From Spinellus fusiger (lineage: Eukaryota; Mucoromycota; Mucoromycetes; Mucorales; Phycomycetaceae), in contig JALLLS010000078.1 of NCBI GenBank assembly GCA_025094145.1, forward strand, positions 1 to 64,000: a stretch of 64,000 bases of DNA, in the 5' to 3' direction. The notes under the pieces were generated by a model, which saw only the letters and a program-made list of their open reading frames with translations, searched no databases and was not told where the DNA came from. Position 1 is the stretch's first letter. Every line of letters starts with the position of its first letter. Below are positions 11,234 through 22,337 of this stretch, piece after piece. Made by a program: the position numbers and the translations under genes.

Positions 11234-12808
11234 ATGTCTGATTCTGTGCCTGGAGTAGAGCACCGAGATGTGCAGTACTTTGGATACTATGCCATGCTGC
11301 AACATCAAGTAATTTATATGTGTCGGACCAAGATTAACACAGCAGTAGCAAAACATGTTGCAGGACACAGTTAGGACTTCCACCTACCAGTCAGCCATTC
11401 TCGTCAACAGATCAAAGTGTTTCCAAGACAAGTTGGTCATGGACGTAGGAGCTGGTTCTGGCATATTGTCCTTCTTTGCTGCTCAGGCAGGCGCCAAGAC
11501 TGTCTATGCAGTCGAAGCCTCGGAAATGGCCAACAAGATGAAAAAGCTGGTGGAAAGTGCTGGAAAGAACGGCAAAAACGCCTTTCTTAAGGACAAGATC
11601 CAGGTGATCAATGGTAAGAGAGTGCTAAAGACATGGACTCAAAAAGACATTAGCCAAGATTGAGGAGCCTGGTCTGCCTATTCCTCAGGTAGATACCATT
11701 GTCTCTGAGCCTATTGGTGTACTTCTCTTCCACGAGCGCATGGTAAGGCATTGGCGTCGTTATTTTCCATTCACAGTGTTCTTCTTCTAGTTGGAGAGCT
11801 ACATCCATGCCAGAGACCATTATCTCAAGCCTGGAGGAGCCATGTTCCCTGCCAAGGGTAATATCTACCTTGCTCCCTTTACCGATGCCATGTTGTGGAC
11901 AGAGACCATGGGTAAGGCACGCTTCTGGTAAGTTGTTGTTGTGTGGAGTAGAAGAGCACTGTCACTCTCCTTCATCCCACTCAGTCAGTCACTTGGATAC
12001 ATAGGCAGCAGGACTCTTTCTATGGCATTGATCTGACCGCTCTTTACAAAGATGCTCGTGAAGAAATGTTTGGTAAGTCCCCAAGAACAGCCCTCTTCTC
12101 CCTCTATACTTGTACTTGCACTTATACTTCTCTTTAGGTATGCCTGTGGTGGGCCATTTCGATCCTCGTAACCTTATAACCACTCCTACTTTGGCCGATG
12201 CCTTTGGTGTTGACTTTTCCACCATCAGTCTGTCCGAGTTACAGGACATTACAATGCCCTTTGACTGGGAAACAGGCTACACTGGTATTATGCATGGCAT
12301 TGCTGGCTGGTTTGATCTTCTCTTCACGTCTCCTAATGTCCAACCAAAGACCCCTACCTCTGTGGTTGAACTTCCTACTGGTCCCATGGCAGAACGCACA
12401 CATTGGCAGCAAGTACGCTTCCTCTTCAGAGAACCCTTGGCAGTCAATGCCACCCAGAGAATTCATGGTTGGATGCGTTGTATTGTCAATGACACTCGCA
12501 GTTATACCATCTATTTGGAAGTGGTAGTAGGCACGAGTGTCCAGCCTTCAGACCCTGCCCAGCTGAATACAGAGACCTTCTTGACAGAGACCAACAGCAG
12601 TCCTGTGGTGCGTCGTGGAAAGTGGGAATTGCATGAGCAGACCTATAACTACAGCTATATCCCTGGTCAGACGCCTGAACATAAACCCGAGTATTCATGT
12701 CTGTACCAGCCAGAAGCACGTCTTGATGACATGTCTGAACCTGAGCGTACTACTGACTTTGCTTTTGATGCCATCCACATGAAGGAATACGAGGAATTTG
12801 CTAATTAG
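11234..12808 (+). CDS. CARM1-like (PRMT4-type) protein arginine methyltransferase
   Basis: Six exons (11234-11308, 11349-11613, 11654-11742, 11791-11927, 12005-12072, 12138-12808) give 434 residues. The spliced start '[19 protein letters not shown]' corresponds to the CARM1 'YF.FYG.L..QQNMMQD' block rather than to PRMT1. Further motifs are SAM loop '[20 protein letters not shown]', post-I 'YAVEAS', double-E loop '[13 protein letters not shown]', '[14 protein letters not shown]', and THW loop '[12 protein letters not shown]'. CARM1 enzymes place asymmetric dimethyl-arginine on histone H3 and coactivators. The N-terminal PH-like domain of animal CARM1 is not visible, but upstream exons may have been missed, so the start is tentative. 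A tail of ~80 residues rich in Tyr and acidic residues follows the catalytic core. Confidence 0.88.
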
Positions 12809-14586
12809 AAAGAAGACTATAGCTATAGGTCTTAGTAATATTCACACTATGAAACAATTCTTTCTCTCTTTCATATATATCCTATTTAAAAATGCAAACA
12901 AAAAAGAATAGTGTGTATTCTGTGATATGTCATTTATAGACAAAAAATAAAATAAAAAATAAATAAAAAATAAATAAAAAAGAATGGAATAGAACATTTA
13001 TAAGTAAAATCTACATATCAAACTACAAGAACTACTCTTTTCATCTTGTCAAAATGGAATTTCTTGCTGTAAAGAGAGAGCTTCTTTATCAGAGAGGATC
13101 CATTCAGTGCATCCATCAGGGCCCTACATGTGCCTGTATTGAGTAGCACCGGGGTACATGTCAAAAGTATTCTATTTCTTGTAGTGATTGTAGACCAAAA
13201 AGGTACTTATACAATAGCACACACTTGCACCGAGATGTAGGTACAGATAAGAGAGTGGATACTAGGGGCATTAGCAGTAAGTGAACTGTCTACATTAATA
13301 CAGAACCGATCTGTTCACTCTAGAGAACCATCTATCCATCATAAACAGCCTAGGAAGAATAGAATGGCAGTAGGCATTTTATCCTTATTACTAAACAATA
13401 GGCACTGTTCCATGAAACACACAAAGAAGAAGGGTGATGTGTAGTGCATTGATGTTTTCATAGTCATCACATCGTTCTCCTAGTATTGCTGTATAGACTA
13501 TTATAATAAAAACGTGAGTTTATTTATAGGATGCATGAGTAGCTCCCGTCTTACCAGCAGCCAAACCACTTGAGAGGTGGGCAGGTGTTCCTCTATTGAT
13601 GCACATACATATGTACATCATGCCTCTATACATAATGACATAATAAACATGGCATAATAATCATGACATAGTAGTAAATCCATACAAAATAAAGAGAACA
13701 AGAGAAAATGACATCTCATTCCACGCTCTTTACCCTGCATAGTGTTGAGCACCAAGCACCATTTAACCAGTCATTAGGTCCTTATACCCAGCATGTGGTG
13801 TCTTTCTCGGGAATCAGTCCTTTCTTTGGAATCAGTTCTTCTTAACCTAAACACATACAGTTCCTACAGACAGAAAGAGAATCAAAGGCTCGATTTGAGT
13901 TAATTCCATTTGTCAAAAGAAAAAGAAAAAGAAAAAGAAAGAATGATATGGGAACGCCTAGGAATGACTTGCTGACATGCGCTCGGCAACAGATCCAAAG
14001 ACCAGAGCTAATGTATTGTATTTGTATTAATCCATCAGCCAAAGTTTATTTCTCTTGACGTCGTTAGATGTTATTTTATTCCATCTGAATCACTGATAAG
14101 AGATGACATCCTGTTGGCTATTCTTCTTCTTCTTTCTTTCTTCTTCTATTCCATAACATTTAAACTTAACTCAATTGAAACTACCACTACAGAAAGAGCT
14201 ATAGGATATATAAGATATATATATTTATTATCACCTGTATGATCCCAGCATAGAATGTCTCAAGAGAAGAAATATAGACCCTGAGATTAGATCTTTATTG
14301 CTCTCATCGTTATTTGTGCTCTATTTACTACAAGAAAAAATAAACATGGTGCATATCATTATCCAAGCAGTGTCTTATGGGTCCAATTTTCTCTTTTTTT
14401 CTTTTTTCTCTTTTTTCTTTTTCAATCTCTATTCCTACTCTATTTTATAGAGAGGAGATATACATAGAATAGAATAGAGGTTTATTGTCGTTTTATTTTA
14501 GTAAGTTTTATTTGGAGATGTATAAATTATAGGCGGTAATAGTCAAGAAAGAAAAGGGAAAAAGAAGGGAAAGAGGGGAGAAAAGA
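12809..14586. other. Gene-free spacer between convergent PRMT and PI4P5K genes
   Basis: About 1.8 kb with A-rich runs (12945-12985), CTTTT tracts (14390-14425) and no credible open frame. It should hold the 3' ends of the two convergent genes. No tRNA-like fold or transposon end was recognised. Confidence 0.5.
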
Positions 14587-16690
14587 TCAATGGTGGAATC
14601 GGCGTGTGTTCTTGTGCTTGCTCAGATGATATTCATGAGGAATATCCTGATCATGTTCTATAGTTTTGGCCATGAATCCCATAAAGCGGTCTCCATAACT
14701 AGCAGGTTTAACAGCAGAAATGGCATTTTTATCCTGTGTCATACTCTTGAAAAAGTGCTCAGACTTCTTCTTCATGTCATATGGCGTCAGAATATCAATC
14801 ACACCGACAAAATAGATGGAGGAGGTGGGCCTGTCCTCCTCATCAGTGGAACGCAACCCACCCTCATCTGCATAGAAAACACACTTGCTGCGTTCATCAA
14901 AGGGATCTTCAGGCAGTTCGGATGCATCCAGTTTGTCTGGATTGGCTTGAGCAATGGCTTTACGGTACACCTGTGCCTTGCTCTGGCGTCGGTTCATAAG
15001 AGTAGCACGGCGCTGAGCTGTCTTGGTATCAGGTTGGAAGCACTGGAGAGTGGAGTTACGAATGCCATCCTGATTACCACGGATCAAGTTATGGATACCA
15101 ATCAGAAGACTGTAGTCCATGATGTTCAATGAAATCAGCAGCTTAACATCACGCACAAGCTGACTGATAAAGAGCTTTCTTTTCTTGGGACCTAATTGAA
15201 GCTTACGGCCTCGTTTCTCCCAGTTAAGATCCTTCATCACAGCATGAGGGTTCTTTTTGATTTCCTCATCAGGAGTGAGGCGACCAAGGGTGGAGCCTTT
15301 GAGATCATAGGTTTCATGAATGTCTTTGTTGGGAGGGAAGACATTGGCCATAACAACAAAGTGGATTTTGCGTCCATGAGGCAGTTTAACACGGTGCAGT
15401 CCATAGTAACGGCAGAGAAGAGTGTCTGGATTCTCCACTACATGCTAAGTCATGGATGAAATCAGTACACAGTGTGAGCGAGGGGTTTATTTATAGGTGA
15501 CAGATCTATCTATCTATCTATCTATCTCTGTGTGTGTATTCTTGTTTCCATGTTCTATTCTATGACTTACGTTGTAGTAGCTTTTGAGAATCTTCCGCAT
15601 AAACACGTGTTCTGTGTGATGAATGGTTTTGATAATAAACCGGTAATCACGAGAGTAATAAAAGAAACTGCCACTTTTGCCGGGAGAACCAAGCTCAGAC
15701 AATATGTATTTGCTTGTGAGGGAGATCTATAAAAGGGTAGAAAGAAAGAGAAAGAGAAAAAGGTGAGTGATTATTGGACTGCCCATAGCAACAGCATAGC
15801 AACAGCATAGCAACAATAACAAGATACGTCTACCACGGAGAATCTCCTTCTAGAGGACACTCCAAGGTGGACAAATAGACAGTCATAACACAATGTCTTA
15901 CCAAATAATCAGCAGGATCAATACCAAACTTCTCTCTCAGGTGTCGAAATACCCAAGGTGCATAATCCTTAAACTTAAAATCATACTTGGCCCCTGGAGT
16001 CAATTCATCACCTGTCACATCAAAGGCCAGCTTATGAGCAGCAAGAAAGTCTTCTTCTTCTACAGGACGGCCCATCTTGGCAGACACTCGTCCCACACCA
16101 ATTCGAATACCCGTCAGCATATTGTACATGAGCACATAGTTCTGATGTCCTTCTCCTATACGAGTGCCCATCAACACTCGGTCTTCTTCTTCTGCTGGTT
16201 CTTTGGGTCTGCGGCGAGACAGACGGCGAAATGCCTTGCGTCGTGCAGAAAGCTCTCTTTCAAATTCTTCTGATATACGCACTGGTTTGTCCTTTGTTCT
16301 AAGGGCGTGTCCAGTGGTGTTGTGACGACTGAGTTGTCGGGATTCCTTCTGGGCAGGGACTTCTTCCAGATTATGGCTGAGTGTGGAATGGCGTTTGGAG
16401 AGAGTTTCCATGGCGCCCTGTTCAAGAGATGTCGACATGACTCTTGTGAGAGGGTTGGATTGGCCACTCAGGGGCATGATAGAGGTAGTAAAGGATCTTT
16501 TGGGTGTGGAGGGAAGTGGCTGTGGGAGAGTGCGAGGCTCACGTTGGCTGGTCTGAGGAGTGTTGGTGGGAGGTAAACAAGTGTTGACTTGCGTCATGTG
16601 CTGGTGAACTAGAATAGCATCTTGTTTGACGTACTCCTCACGTTCGCTGTGGTAAATGTCTCGAGTGGCGTGTGACGTTGTTAATGACAT
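14587..16690 (-). CDS. Phosphatidylinositol-4-phosphate 5-kinase (Mss4-type)
   Basis: Three exons (16690-15902, 15726-15571, 15444-14587) across 175- and 126-bp introns give 600 residues. The Mss4 signature '[20 protein letters not shown]' precedes the kinase core: '[20 protein letters not shown]' is rebuilt across intron 1, then the glycine loop '[21 protein letters not shown]', 'DLKGSTLGR', catalytic '[12 protein letters not shown]' and the IIx-D block '[20 protein letters not shown]'. The enzyme makes PI(4,5)P2 at the plasma membrane and controls actin and endocytosis. The first ~170 residues are Ser/Thr/Pro-rich and basic, shorter than in yeast Mss4. The second intron contains a (CTAT)n run. 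The ATG at 16690 is the first in frame after a purine/pyrimidine-biased leader. Confidence 0.94.
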
Positions 16691-16989
16691 TAGGAAAAGG
16701 GGGAGAGAAAGAGAGAAAAGAGCAACAAGGGAAATGGACAGATGAAAAGGGAAGAGATCACGTGCGGTTTACACAAACTAAGCCCAGGCAACGAAAAGGG
16801 AGAAAAAGGAAAAAGGAAAAAGGAATGGAAAATAAATAAAGCACTTTTTTACGCACAAAAATATAGAAGAAAAATGGCCGGTCTTTTTCTCTCTCTTTTT
16901 TTTGTTCTTTTCTGCTTGAGTGTAAAATAGAGAGCCACTCGTCTTTTTATCGTCTTTTTATAGTCCTTTTTAACTCATGGTTATTTGTT

Positions 16990-16999
16990 ATTGGCCAAT
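16990..16999. promoter_or_regulatory. Palindromic CCAAT pair (ATTGGCCAAT)
   Basis: Two fused, oppositely oriented CCAAT boxes lie 300 bp upstream of the PI4P5K start codon. CCAAT boxes are bound by the Hap2/3/5 (NF-Y) complex in fungi; function here is inference from position and sequence. Confidence 0.35.
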
Positions 17000-17379
17000 C
17001 ACAGGAGAGAATGATATCCAATAGCAACCCAGACACTCTTCATGGAAACAATACAGTACAGAGGAAAAGACAGCCCATGTGGAGCAATTTGAGTAACAAA
17101 AAAAAAGGCATGGACTTGTTCCTAGAAAATGACTGTAGGAAAAATGACAACACCTTACTTCTGGGTGGATCACATGACATATGCTAACACACCTTTTGCA
17201 GAAGACGACATGTGTTTAGCCTATAACAATTGGCACTGGATAAGGTGCAGTCAAGTCACTTTTAGGTGTCATTGATTTGCACTCACTGGCCTAAGAAGAG
17301 GAGTTTATTTTGTCGCACCTGTTTTATTGCTGTCTATTCTTGGTGTGGAGTATGATTACAGTGGGATTTACTGTAGTCT

Positions 17380-17434
17380 GATATTAGTGAAGTGGATATT
17401 AGTGAAGTGGATATTAGTGAAGTGGATATTAGCG
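17380..17434. repeat. 15-bp tandem repeat
   Basis: 'gatattagtgaagtg' is repeated about three and a half times without interruption. Confidence 0.9.
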
Positions 17435-17589
17435 AGTAGTTATCATAGCAACTGATCTATACTTCTTTAATTCTCTCTCCAAACACATTCATATGAAAGA
17501 GACCGTTGAATATATTATGGGGTATGTCTGTGTGGGTGGGTGGGTGGGTGTGTAATTTATGTAGAAAGAAGAGAGAGAGAATTTCTACA

Positions 17590-17640
17590 CTGTATTGCAC
17601 TGCACTGTACTGCACTGTACTGCACTGTACTGCACCGTGC
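17590..17640. repeat. 10-bp tandem repeat (ACTGTACTGC)n
   Basis: About five units of 'actgtactgc' with slight variation, ending directly at the stop codon side of the ACAD gene. Confidence 0.85.
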
Positions 17641-17642
17641 TA

Positions 17643-19164
17643 TTAGAGTTTGGCAAGAGCAGCAGCAGCAATACGCTCACTCTTATCCTTTTGAAACTTC
17701 TGCTTTTCCACTAATTCTGCACTGCGACGTAATTCTAACTTGCCAAGTTGGAAGCGATGGACCTCATCAGGACCATCAGCATAACGCAGAGTACGAGCAA
17801 AGGCATAGAAGAGAGCCAAAGGAGTGTCCTGAGAAACACCAGCAGCACCAAAGGCCTGCATGGCACGGTCCAATACATTCAATGTCATGTTGGGAGTCAC
17901 CACCTATTCCATACAAGACTCTGTTTTAGCCCTTGCTCCATCCCCAGTGCATCTATAGTGCAATGGCCGTCCTACCTTTGCCATGCCAATTTCCTTCAAA
18001 GCACCCTTGGCCTTGACTTCATCAATACGCTTGGCTGCATTCAACACCATAAAGCGTGCCTGATCAATCTCCATGCGAGAAGTAGAAATATCGGAAATAA
18101 TGGTGTTGTGTTCAGCCAACAACTTGCCAAAGGTTCTGCGGGAAGGATCCGTCACACGTGTCAACATCAACTCCAAACCACGTTCAGCCATGCCAATACA
18201 ACGCATGCAGTGGTGGATTCTACCAGGACCCAATCTGCCTTGAATCACTTCAAATCCTCTTCCTTCTCCCAGTACAATGTTCTCCAGAGGCACACGCACA
18301 TCCTTAAAGAGAATTTCACAGTGGCCTTCAGGTGCATCATCATAGCCAAACACCATCATAGGACGCACAACAGTAATGCCAGGCGTATCAGCAGGAATAA
18401 TCACAATGCTCTGCTGCTTGTGCTGGTTGGTGTTGGTGGGGTCTGACTTGCCCATCAACAAATAGACAGCACAGCGAGGGTCTCCTGCACCAGAAATCCA
18501 CCACTTGCGACCATTGATCACGTAATGTTGGCCCTCGCGACGAATGTTGGTTTCAATGTTGGTAGCATCAGAAGAGGCCACCAATGGCTCTGTCATGGCA
18601 AAGGCAGAGCGGATTTTACCCTCCAACAAAGGCTGCAACCATTTGGCCTTTTGTGCAGGTGTGCCGTACTTTGCGAACACTTCCATGTTGCCGGTATCAG
18701 GAGCTGAGCAGTTCATGGCCTCAGGAGCAATTCTGGGGCAACGGCCTGTGATTTCAGCAATCAGGGCATATTCAACATTGGTAAGACCAGCACCCTCTGC
18801 ATAATCCTGACCGAGAAACAGATTCCAGAGACCAAGAGCTCTTGCCTTGGTCTTGAGTTCTTCCATGATAGGAGGCACCACCTTGTATAGCATAGTTATA
18901 TACCATGCAACTCTCTCTATTCTTCACTACACGCGTACCTTCCATCGGTTTTCATTCTGGCCCACTTGGAGGTGGTATGTCTTTTCAGCAGGAATACATT
19001 CTTCCTATTGGTATGGGAAGAGAACGCTCAATGCCTCTTTCTCTCTCGATCTCTTCTAACAAGTGCGTTTTATGAATTACCTCTACAAATACTTTTGCCT
19101 TGGCATACAAGTCATGAAACTTGGGGGAAAGCTTTGAGAGATCAACAAGAGTATTGGAGGCCAT
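17643..19164 (-). CDS. Acyl-CoA dehydrogenase (ACAD10/11-like), peroxisomal PTS1
   Basis: Four exons (19164-19081, 19004-18939, 18881-17976, 17903-17643) give 438 residues, normal for the family. Visible family blocks are '[19 protein letters not shown]', '[20 protein letters not shown]', the FAD/substrate block '[19 protein letters not shown]', '[19 protein letters not shown]', '[19 protein letters not shown]' and '[12 protein letters not shown]'. These resemble the ACAD10/ACAD11 branch, flavoproteins that oxidise long or branched acyl-CoAs. The protein ends in Ala-Lys-Leu, a classical C-terminal peroxisomal targeting signal, and no clear mitochondrial presequence is seen. Peroxisomal location is therefore inferred. 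Introns are 76, 57 and 72 bp; the third exon ends at 'GMAK' and is followed by '[14 protein letters not shown]'. Confidence 0.93.
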
Positions 19165-19892
19165 TTTCTTAACAGAAAACTCAACAAGAACAAAGAAGAA
19201 ATAAAGTCACTCACAGGTCTTTATTTCCAACAGGATTATATAGAGTATGAAAATTAAAATAAAAAATTAAAATAAAAATAAAAAATTAAAAAATTAAAAT
19301 AAAAAAATCCCTCTCCCCCAGTCTTTGCTACTGAGTAATACAGATTACATTATAGCAATGCAGGTAGTATGGATTAGTATAGGCTGGATAAAATGCATGA
19401 AGATATCAACCCAGTAGGCAGAAAGAAGATATGATTGGCGTATTATTTCTTCAGTCACTGTTTGTATGAGTTAAGCTGAGTACATACTCAGCCTCACTAA
19501 AAGTGTGGGGTTGGATGAGCCACTAAGAAAGAGAGAAAAGAGTGACGCCTATGACTAGTCATGGAAATAAAAGCTAGTCTTCTAAGGGCTGCCTTGTTCT
19601 GTAGTGTTCAATGTCTAGTCTGTAAGTAGAATAGTCAATGCGAATAGCAGTAATAGTAGTAGTCATCACACTAGTAATTATTATAACAGTGTTGGAAATA
19701 GGTAGACCTAGTCGCCTATTTTGGGTGTGTATTGCAGTAATACCATATATGTAGAATGTAGAGATTATAAATAGAGGGAATAGATGCACCCTTTGCATCT
19801 GAGAAATATACTTTATAATTCCAAACAGTACACTTTTTGCTTAAGGATTCCGAACAACAGTAACAATAATAGTAGCAGTAATAATAGTAGCA

Positions 19893-19929
<37 letters not shown>

Positions 19930-20424
19930 GAATAAGAATAACAGTAATAATAAGAATAACAGTAATAATAAGAATAACAGTAATAATAATAACAGTAATA
20001 ATAGTAATAACAGTAATAATAGTAATAACAGTAATAATAGTAATAACAGTAATAATAGTAATAACAGTAATAATAATTAATTATAACAATAATAACAATA
20101 ATAAACAATAATATAATAATATAATAATATAATAATAATAATAGTAACAGTAATAATAATAGTAATAGTAATAGTAATAACAATAACAATAACAACAGCA
20201 GTAGTCCCCGAAGAATATGCCGAACTGTTATGAACTCTTATAGATAGATAGATAGATATATTTATGAATAGAAAATGACTGTTGAATAGTTCACCCTTGA
20301 GCTATTCACTCTATAATGGATGAAAACTACAACACTAGAAGATATGAATACAAAATAAAGAATGTCTATTTACATTGGGAAAGAGCAAACCAGAAATAAT
20401 ATCCTTGTTTTGTTTTGTTTGCTA
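19165..20424. other. ACAD promoter and microsatellite-rich spacer
   Basis: A+T runs (AAAATT units at 19250-19310) lie just upstream of the ACAD gene, and the long trinucleotide array at 19857-20207 fills the rest. Open frames here are products of the repeats (poly-Asn or poly-Tyr). No gene seen. Confidence 0.6.
19857..20207. repeat. Long TAA/CAG-type trinucleotide microsatellite
   Basis: About 350 bp of 'aataat' units with interspersed 'aacagt', 'aatagt' and 'aagaat' variants, in places forming higher-order 12-24 bp units. It breaks near 20080-20130 into an 'aataatat' variant. Confidence 0.95.
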
Positions 20425-21729
20425 CTAACTTGGTATCTTGACAGAACCCATTATACTTCTTTCTCTTGACAGACGAGCAGATGCCTCAAGATACATCAGA
20501 AAACAAGACATAATTTCATGAGAGTGTTTAAAACAGGACACAATTTCGGGATGATCCAAAATAATGCCTGCCTTTACCATTATACAAGCAGTATCATAAC
20601 GGTGTGTCTTTATAGCATGAGCAGTAGCCCGTAAAGCCCCTAGACTATTAGGATCAGCAGAAGCCTTCAAAAGCAGTTCGATAGATTCATGACTATTGCC
20701 GGTAATAGCCTCCCAAAGAGGCATTCCTTCTGAGTAGTTAGGATCTAAACCGTTGTCTATGAGATGAGAAAGAATTGTTGATAAATTCAGTCGACATGTA
20801 TGCTTTATTGGCCAGTCATTATCGCAGTGTGGATTTGCCCCTGCCTTGAGAAGACATTCTACTAAGGGTGCGTTAGCAATTTTAATGGCATACCGGATCG
20901 GTGCATTTCTGTTGGCTTGAGGATCGGCTCCTGCTGCTAGAAGACGCTTGACAATACTCAGATGTCCTTTATGAGATGCACTCTGGATAGCTGCATCGGT
21001 ATAGGCGTGGACATTGGCCCCTACCAAGAGCAAATCCACTAATTCATCATAGCCATTCAGACAGGCCCGTCGCAAGTGTCTTTCGTCATGGCCGTGGACA
21101 TTGCAGTGGTAACGAGAGATTAAGTGTTGGACAAGGCTGACTCTGTTTTCAGCACAGGCAAGAACAATAACAAGGCTTTCATCACTGGAGGTATGAATGA
21201 CAGCACCGTACTCTTCAACTAACAGGTCAATGATAGGAATAGAGCCTTTCATGGATGCAACATTAAGAAAGTGGCTTAGCATCTTTTGTGTAGGCTGAAT
21301 GGCATCCAAGACTAACTTGCAGATTCTAGTATTATGCTTTTCACATGCTGCCCAAAAGAGCCAGTCTCCGTCTGCCCGTGGACTGCAGTTCAGGGCCAAC
21401 AGACTATCAATGACAGCGACATTGACTATTTTGTATCTCATTCCTCTTCCTCCCAAGGCTGCGGCTAGTCCAAAGCGGTAGACGAGGTAGTGGGCTCTCA
21501 CTAGGGGTGATAGTGAGATATTCCAGAACTCACTCGACACTGTAGGGAATTCTGTATTCTGTGCCATGACAAAGATGTGCATTTTTAGTTCAGTGGGGAG
21601 TCGTAGCAGTCCCTTTTCATGTCGGATAGAAGTCGTATAGGCTGAGGATGTCTTATCTATCCACTGTGAAGCCGTATCTAACGCATAACAAGGTGGCTCT
21701 TTTCTACATGATTTCTGCTTAGGGGGCAT
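20425..21729 (-). CDS. F-box-like / ankyrin-repeat protein
   Basis: A single uninterrupted frame of 434 residues. An F-box-like helix 'LLRLPTELKMHIFVMAQN' and the linker 'HYLVYRFGLAAALG' come first, followed by about eight ankyrin repeats; clear units include 'HLRRACLNGYDELVDLL', 'AAIQSASHKGHLSIVKRLL' and 'APIRYAIKIANAPLVECLL'. This layout resembles an ankyrin family expanded in Mucoromycota, so a substrate-recruiting role is possible but only inferred. The second in-frame ATG (21729, MPPKQK...) is preferred over one 24 bases upstream because the extra residues are only hydrophobic filler. The gene is intronless, unlike its neighbours. Confidence 0.82.
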   Translation of the reverse strand: MPPKQKSCRKEPPCYALDTASQWIDKTSSAYTTSIRHEKGLLRLPTELKMHIFVMAQNTEFPTVSSEFWNISLSPLVRAHYLVYRFGLAAALGGRGMRYKIVNVAVIDSLLALNCSPRADGDWLFWAACEKHNTRICKLVLDAIQPTQKMLSHFLNVASMKGSIPIIDLLVEEYGAVIHTSSDESLVIVLACAENRVSLVQHLISRYHCNVHGHDERHLRRACLNGYDELVDLLLVGANVHAYTDAAIQSASHKGHLSIVKRLLAAGADPQANRNAPIRYAIKIANAPLVECLLKAGANPHCDNDWPIKHTCRLNLSTILSHLIDNGLDPNYSEGMPLWEAITGNSHESIELLLKASADPNSLGALRATAHAIKTHRYDTACIMVKAGIILDHPEIVSCFKHSHEIMSCFLMYLEASARLSRERSIMGSVKIPS

Positions 21730-21824
21730 AGTGCGAAATATCAACAACAGCAAAAAAGAAAAAGAAAAAGAACAAGGCTTGTCTTGCTATGTTTTTATTC
21801 GAATAGGATCATGGTCCGTTCACA

Positions 21825-21832
21825 TGACGTCA
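21825..21832. promoter_or_regulatory. CRE-type palindrome TGACGTCA
   Basis: A perfect 8-bp ATF/CREB-type site lies 96 bp upstream of the ankyrin gene start. A near-identical TGACGTCG lies 95 bp upstream of the Tim17-family gene (29532-29539). Binding is inferred only. Confidence 0.35.
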
Positions 21833-22098
21833 ACTTCATTTTGGGACCATTTCAGTGACTGGAGGAAAAAACCCCGTACTTTTCTATGTTTTAGTGTACA
21901 GTTAAAATACACACCAGGAGATCTTTAGGATATAGAAGGAAATAGTCGAAATACAATTGTTTAGAAATGACATGGATTTGAAAAGGAGCAAATAAATTAA
22001 GATGTATTCATGTTAGTTTTTTAAATAAAGATTATTATGTAGATTTACCTGTAAATATCTGAATCCCGAAGGAAACCACTTTCGATGTGGCGATATAT

Positions 22099-22211
22099 GA
22101 TATGAATGCATCAAAGAGTATCTATGCTTCTCGACAGAAAGGAACTGGTCGGTGGCGACCATTCAAAGCCTCTTCTGCAATCGTATAGATATTCTTTGAT
22201 GCATTCACATC
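22099..22211. repeat. Imperfect palindrome overlapping the Fanzor 3' end
   Basis: 22099-22127 (gatatgaatgcatcaaagag...) is the inverted partner of 22183-22211, with 26 of 29 positions matching and a ~55-nt loop. One arm contains the RDVNASKNIYT codons, the other lies just past the stop codon. A smaller hairpin (CCAC/GTGG, 22076-22090) sits just outside. A transcript would form a long stem-loop here. Confidence 0.75.
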
Positions 22212-22337
22212 TCTGTTCCAAACAATTCTGCAACTTTGGCAAGCGCGGATATTGTTGAAATTCACTAATACCTCAGTGAGGATATTTGTGTTATAAGTGT
22301 GGCAGATCTTGAGAACAAAAATAAAACAGAGGAACTG
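22122..22337 (-). pseudogene. Fanzor (eukaryotic TnpB-like nuclease) C-terminal remnant
   Basis: The minus strand is open for 71 codons to a TAG at 22122. It reads 'NIRACQSCRIVWNRDVNASK' then 'NIYTIAEEALNGRHRPVPF'. A CxxC knuckle followed about five residues later by N-R-D-V-N-A-x-x-N-I is the RuvC-III / zinc-ribbon end of TnpB and Fanzor proteins, with the Asp of RDxNA being catalytic in intact members. The first zinc knuckle upstream (C-H-T-Y) appears damaged, and a stop at 22338 closes the frame, so the N-terminal wedge and RuvC-I/II regions are missing. The protein ends ~210 bp from the left transposon end, as is usual for a nuclease whose guide-RNA region lies between its stop and the element end. 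Confidence 0.8.

Larger units (their letters stand above)
16691..17642. other. Promoter region of PI4P5K plus 3' flank of ACAD gene
   Basis: No gene seen. The half next to 16690 is A+G-rich (pyrimidine-rich on the coding strand), as in other promoters of this window. It also contains an inverted CCAAT pair and two short tandem arrays listed separately. Confidence 0.5.

Noticed and set aside
19716..20195. Poly-Tyr/Leu and poly-Asn open frames
   Set aside because: Direct translation of the TAA-type trinucleotide array.
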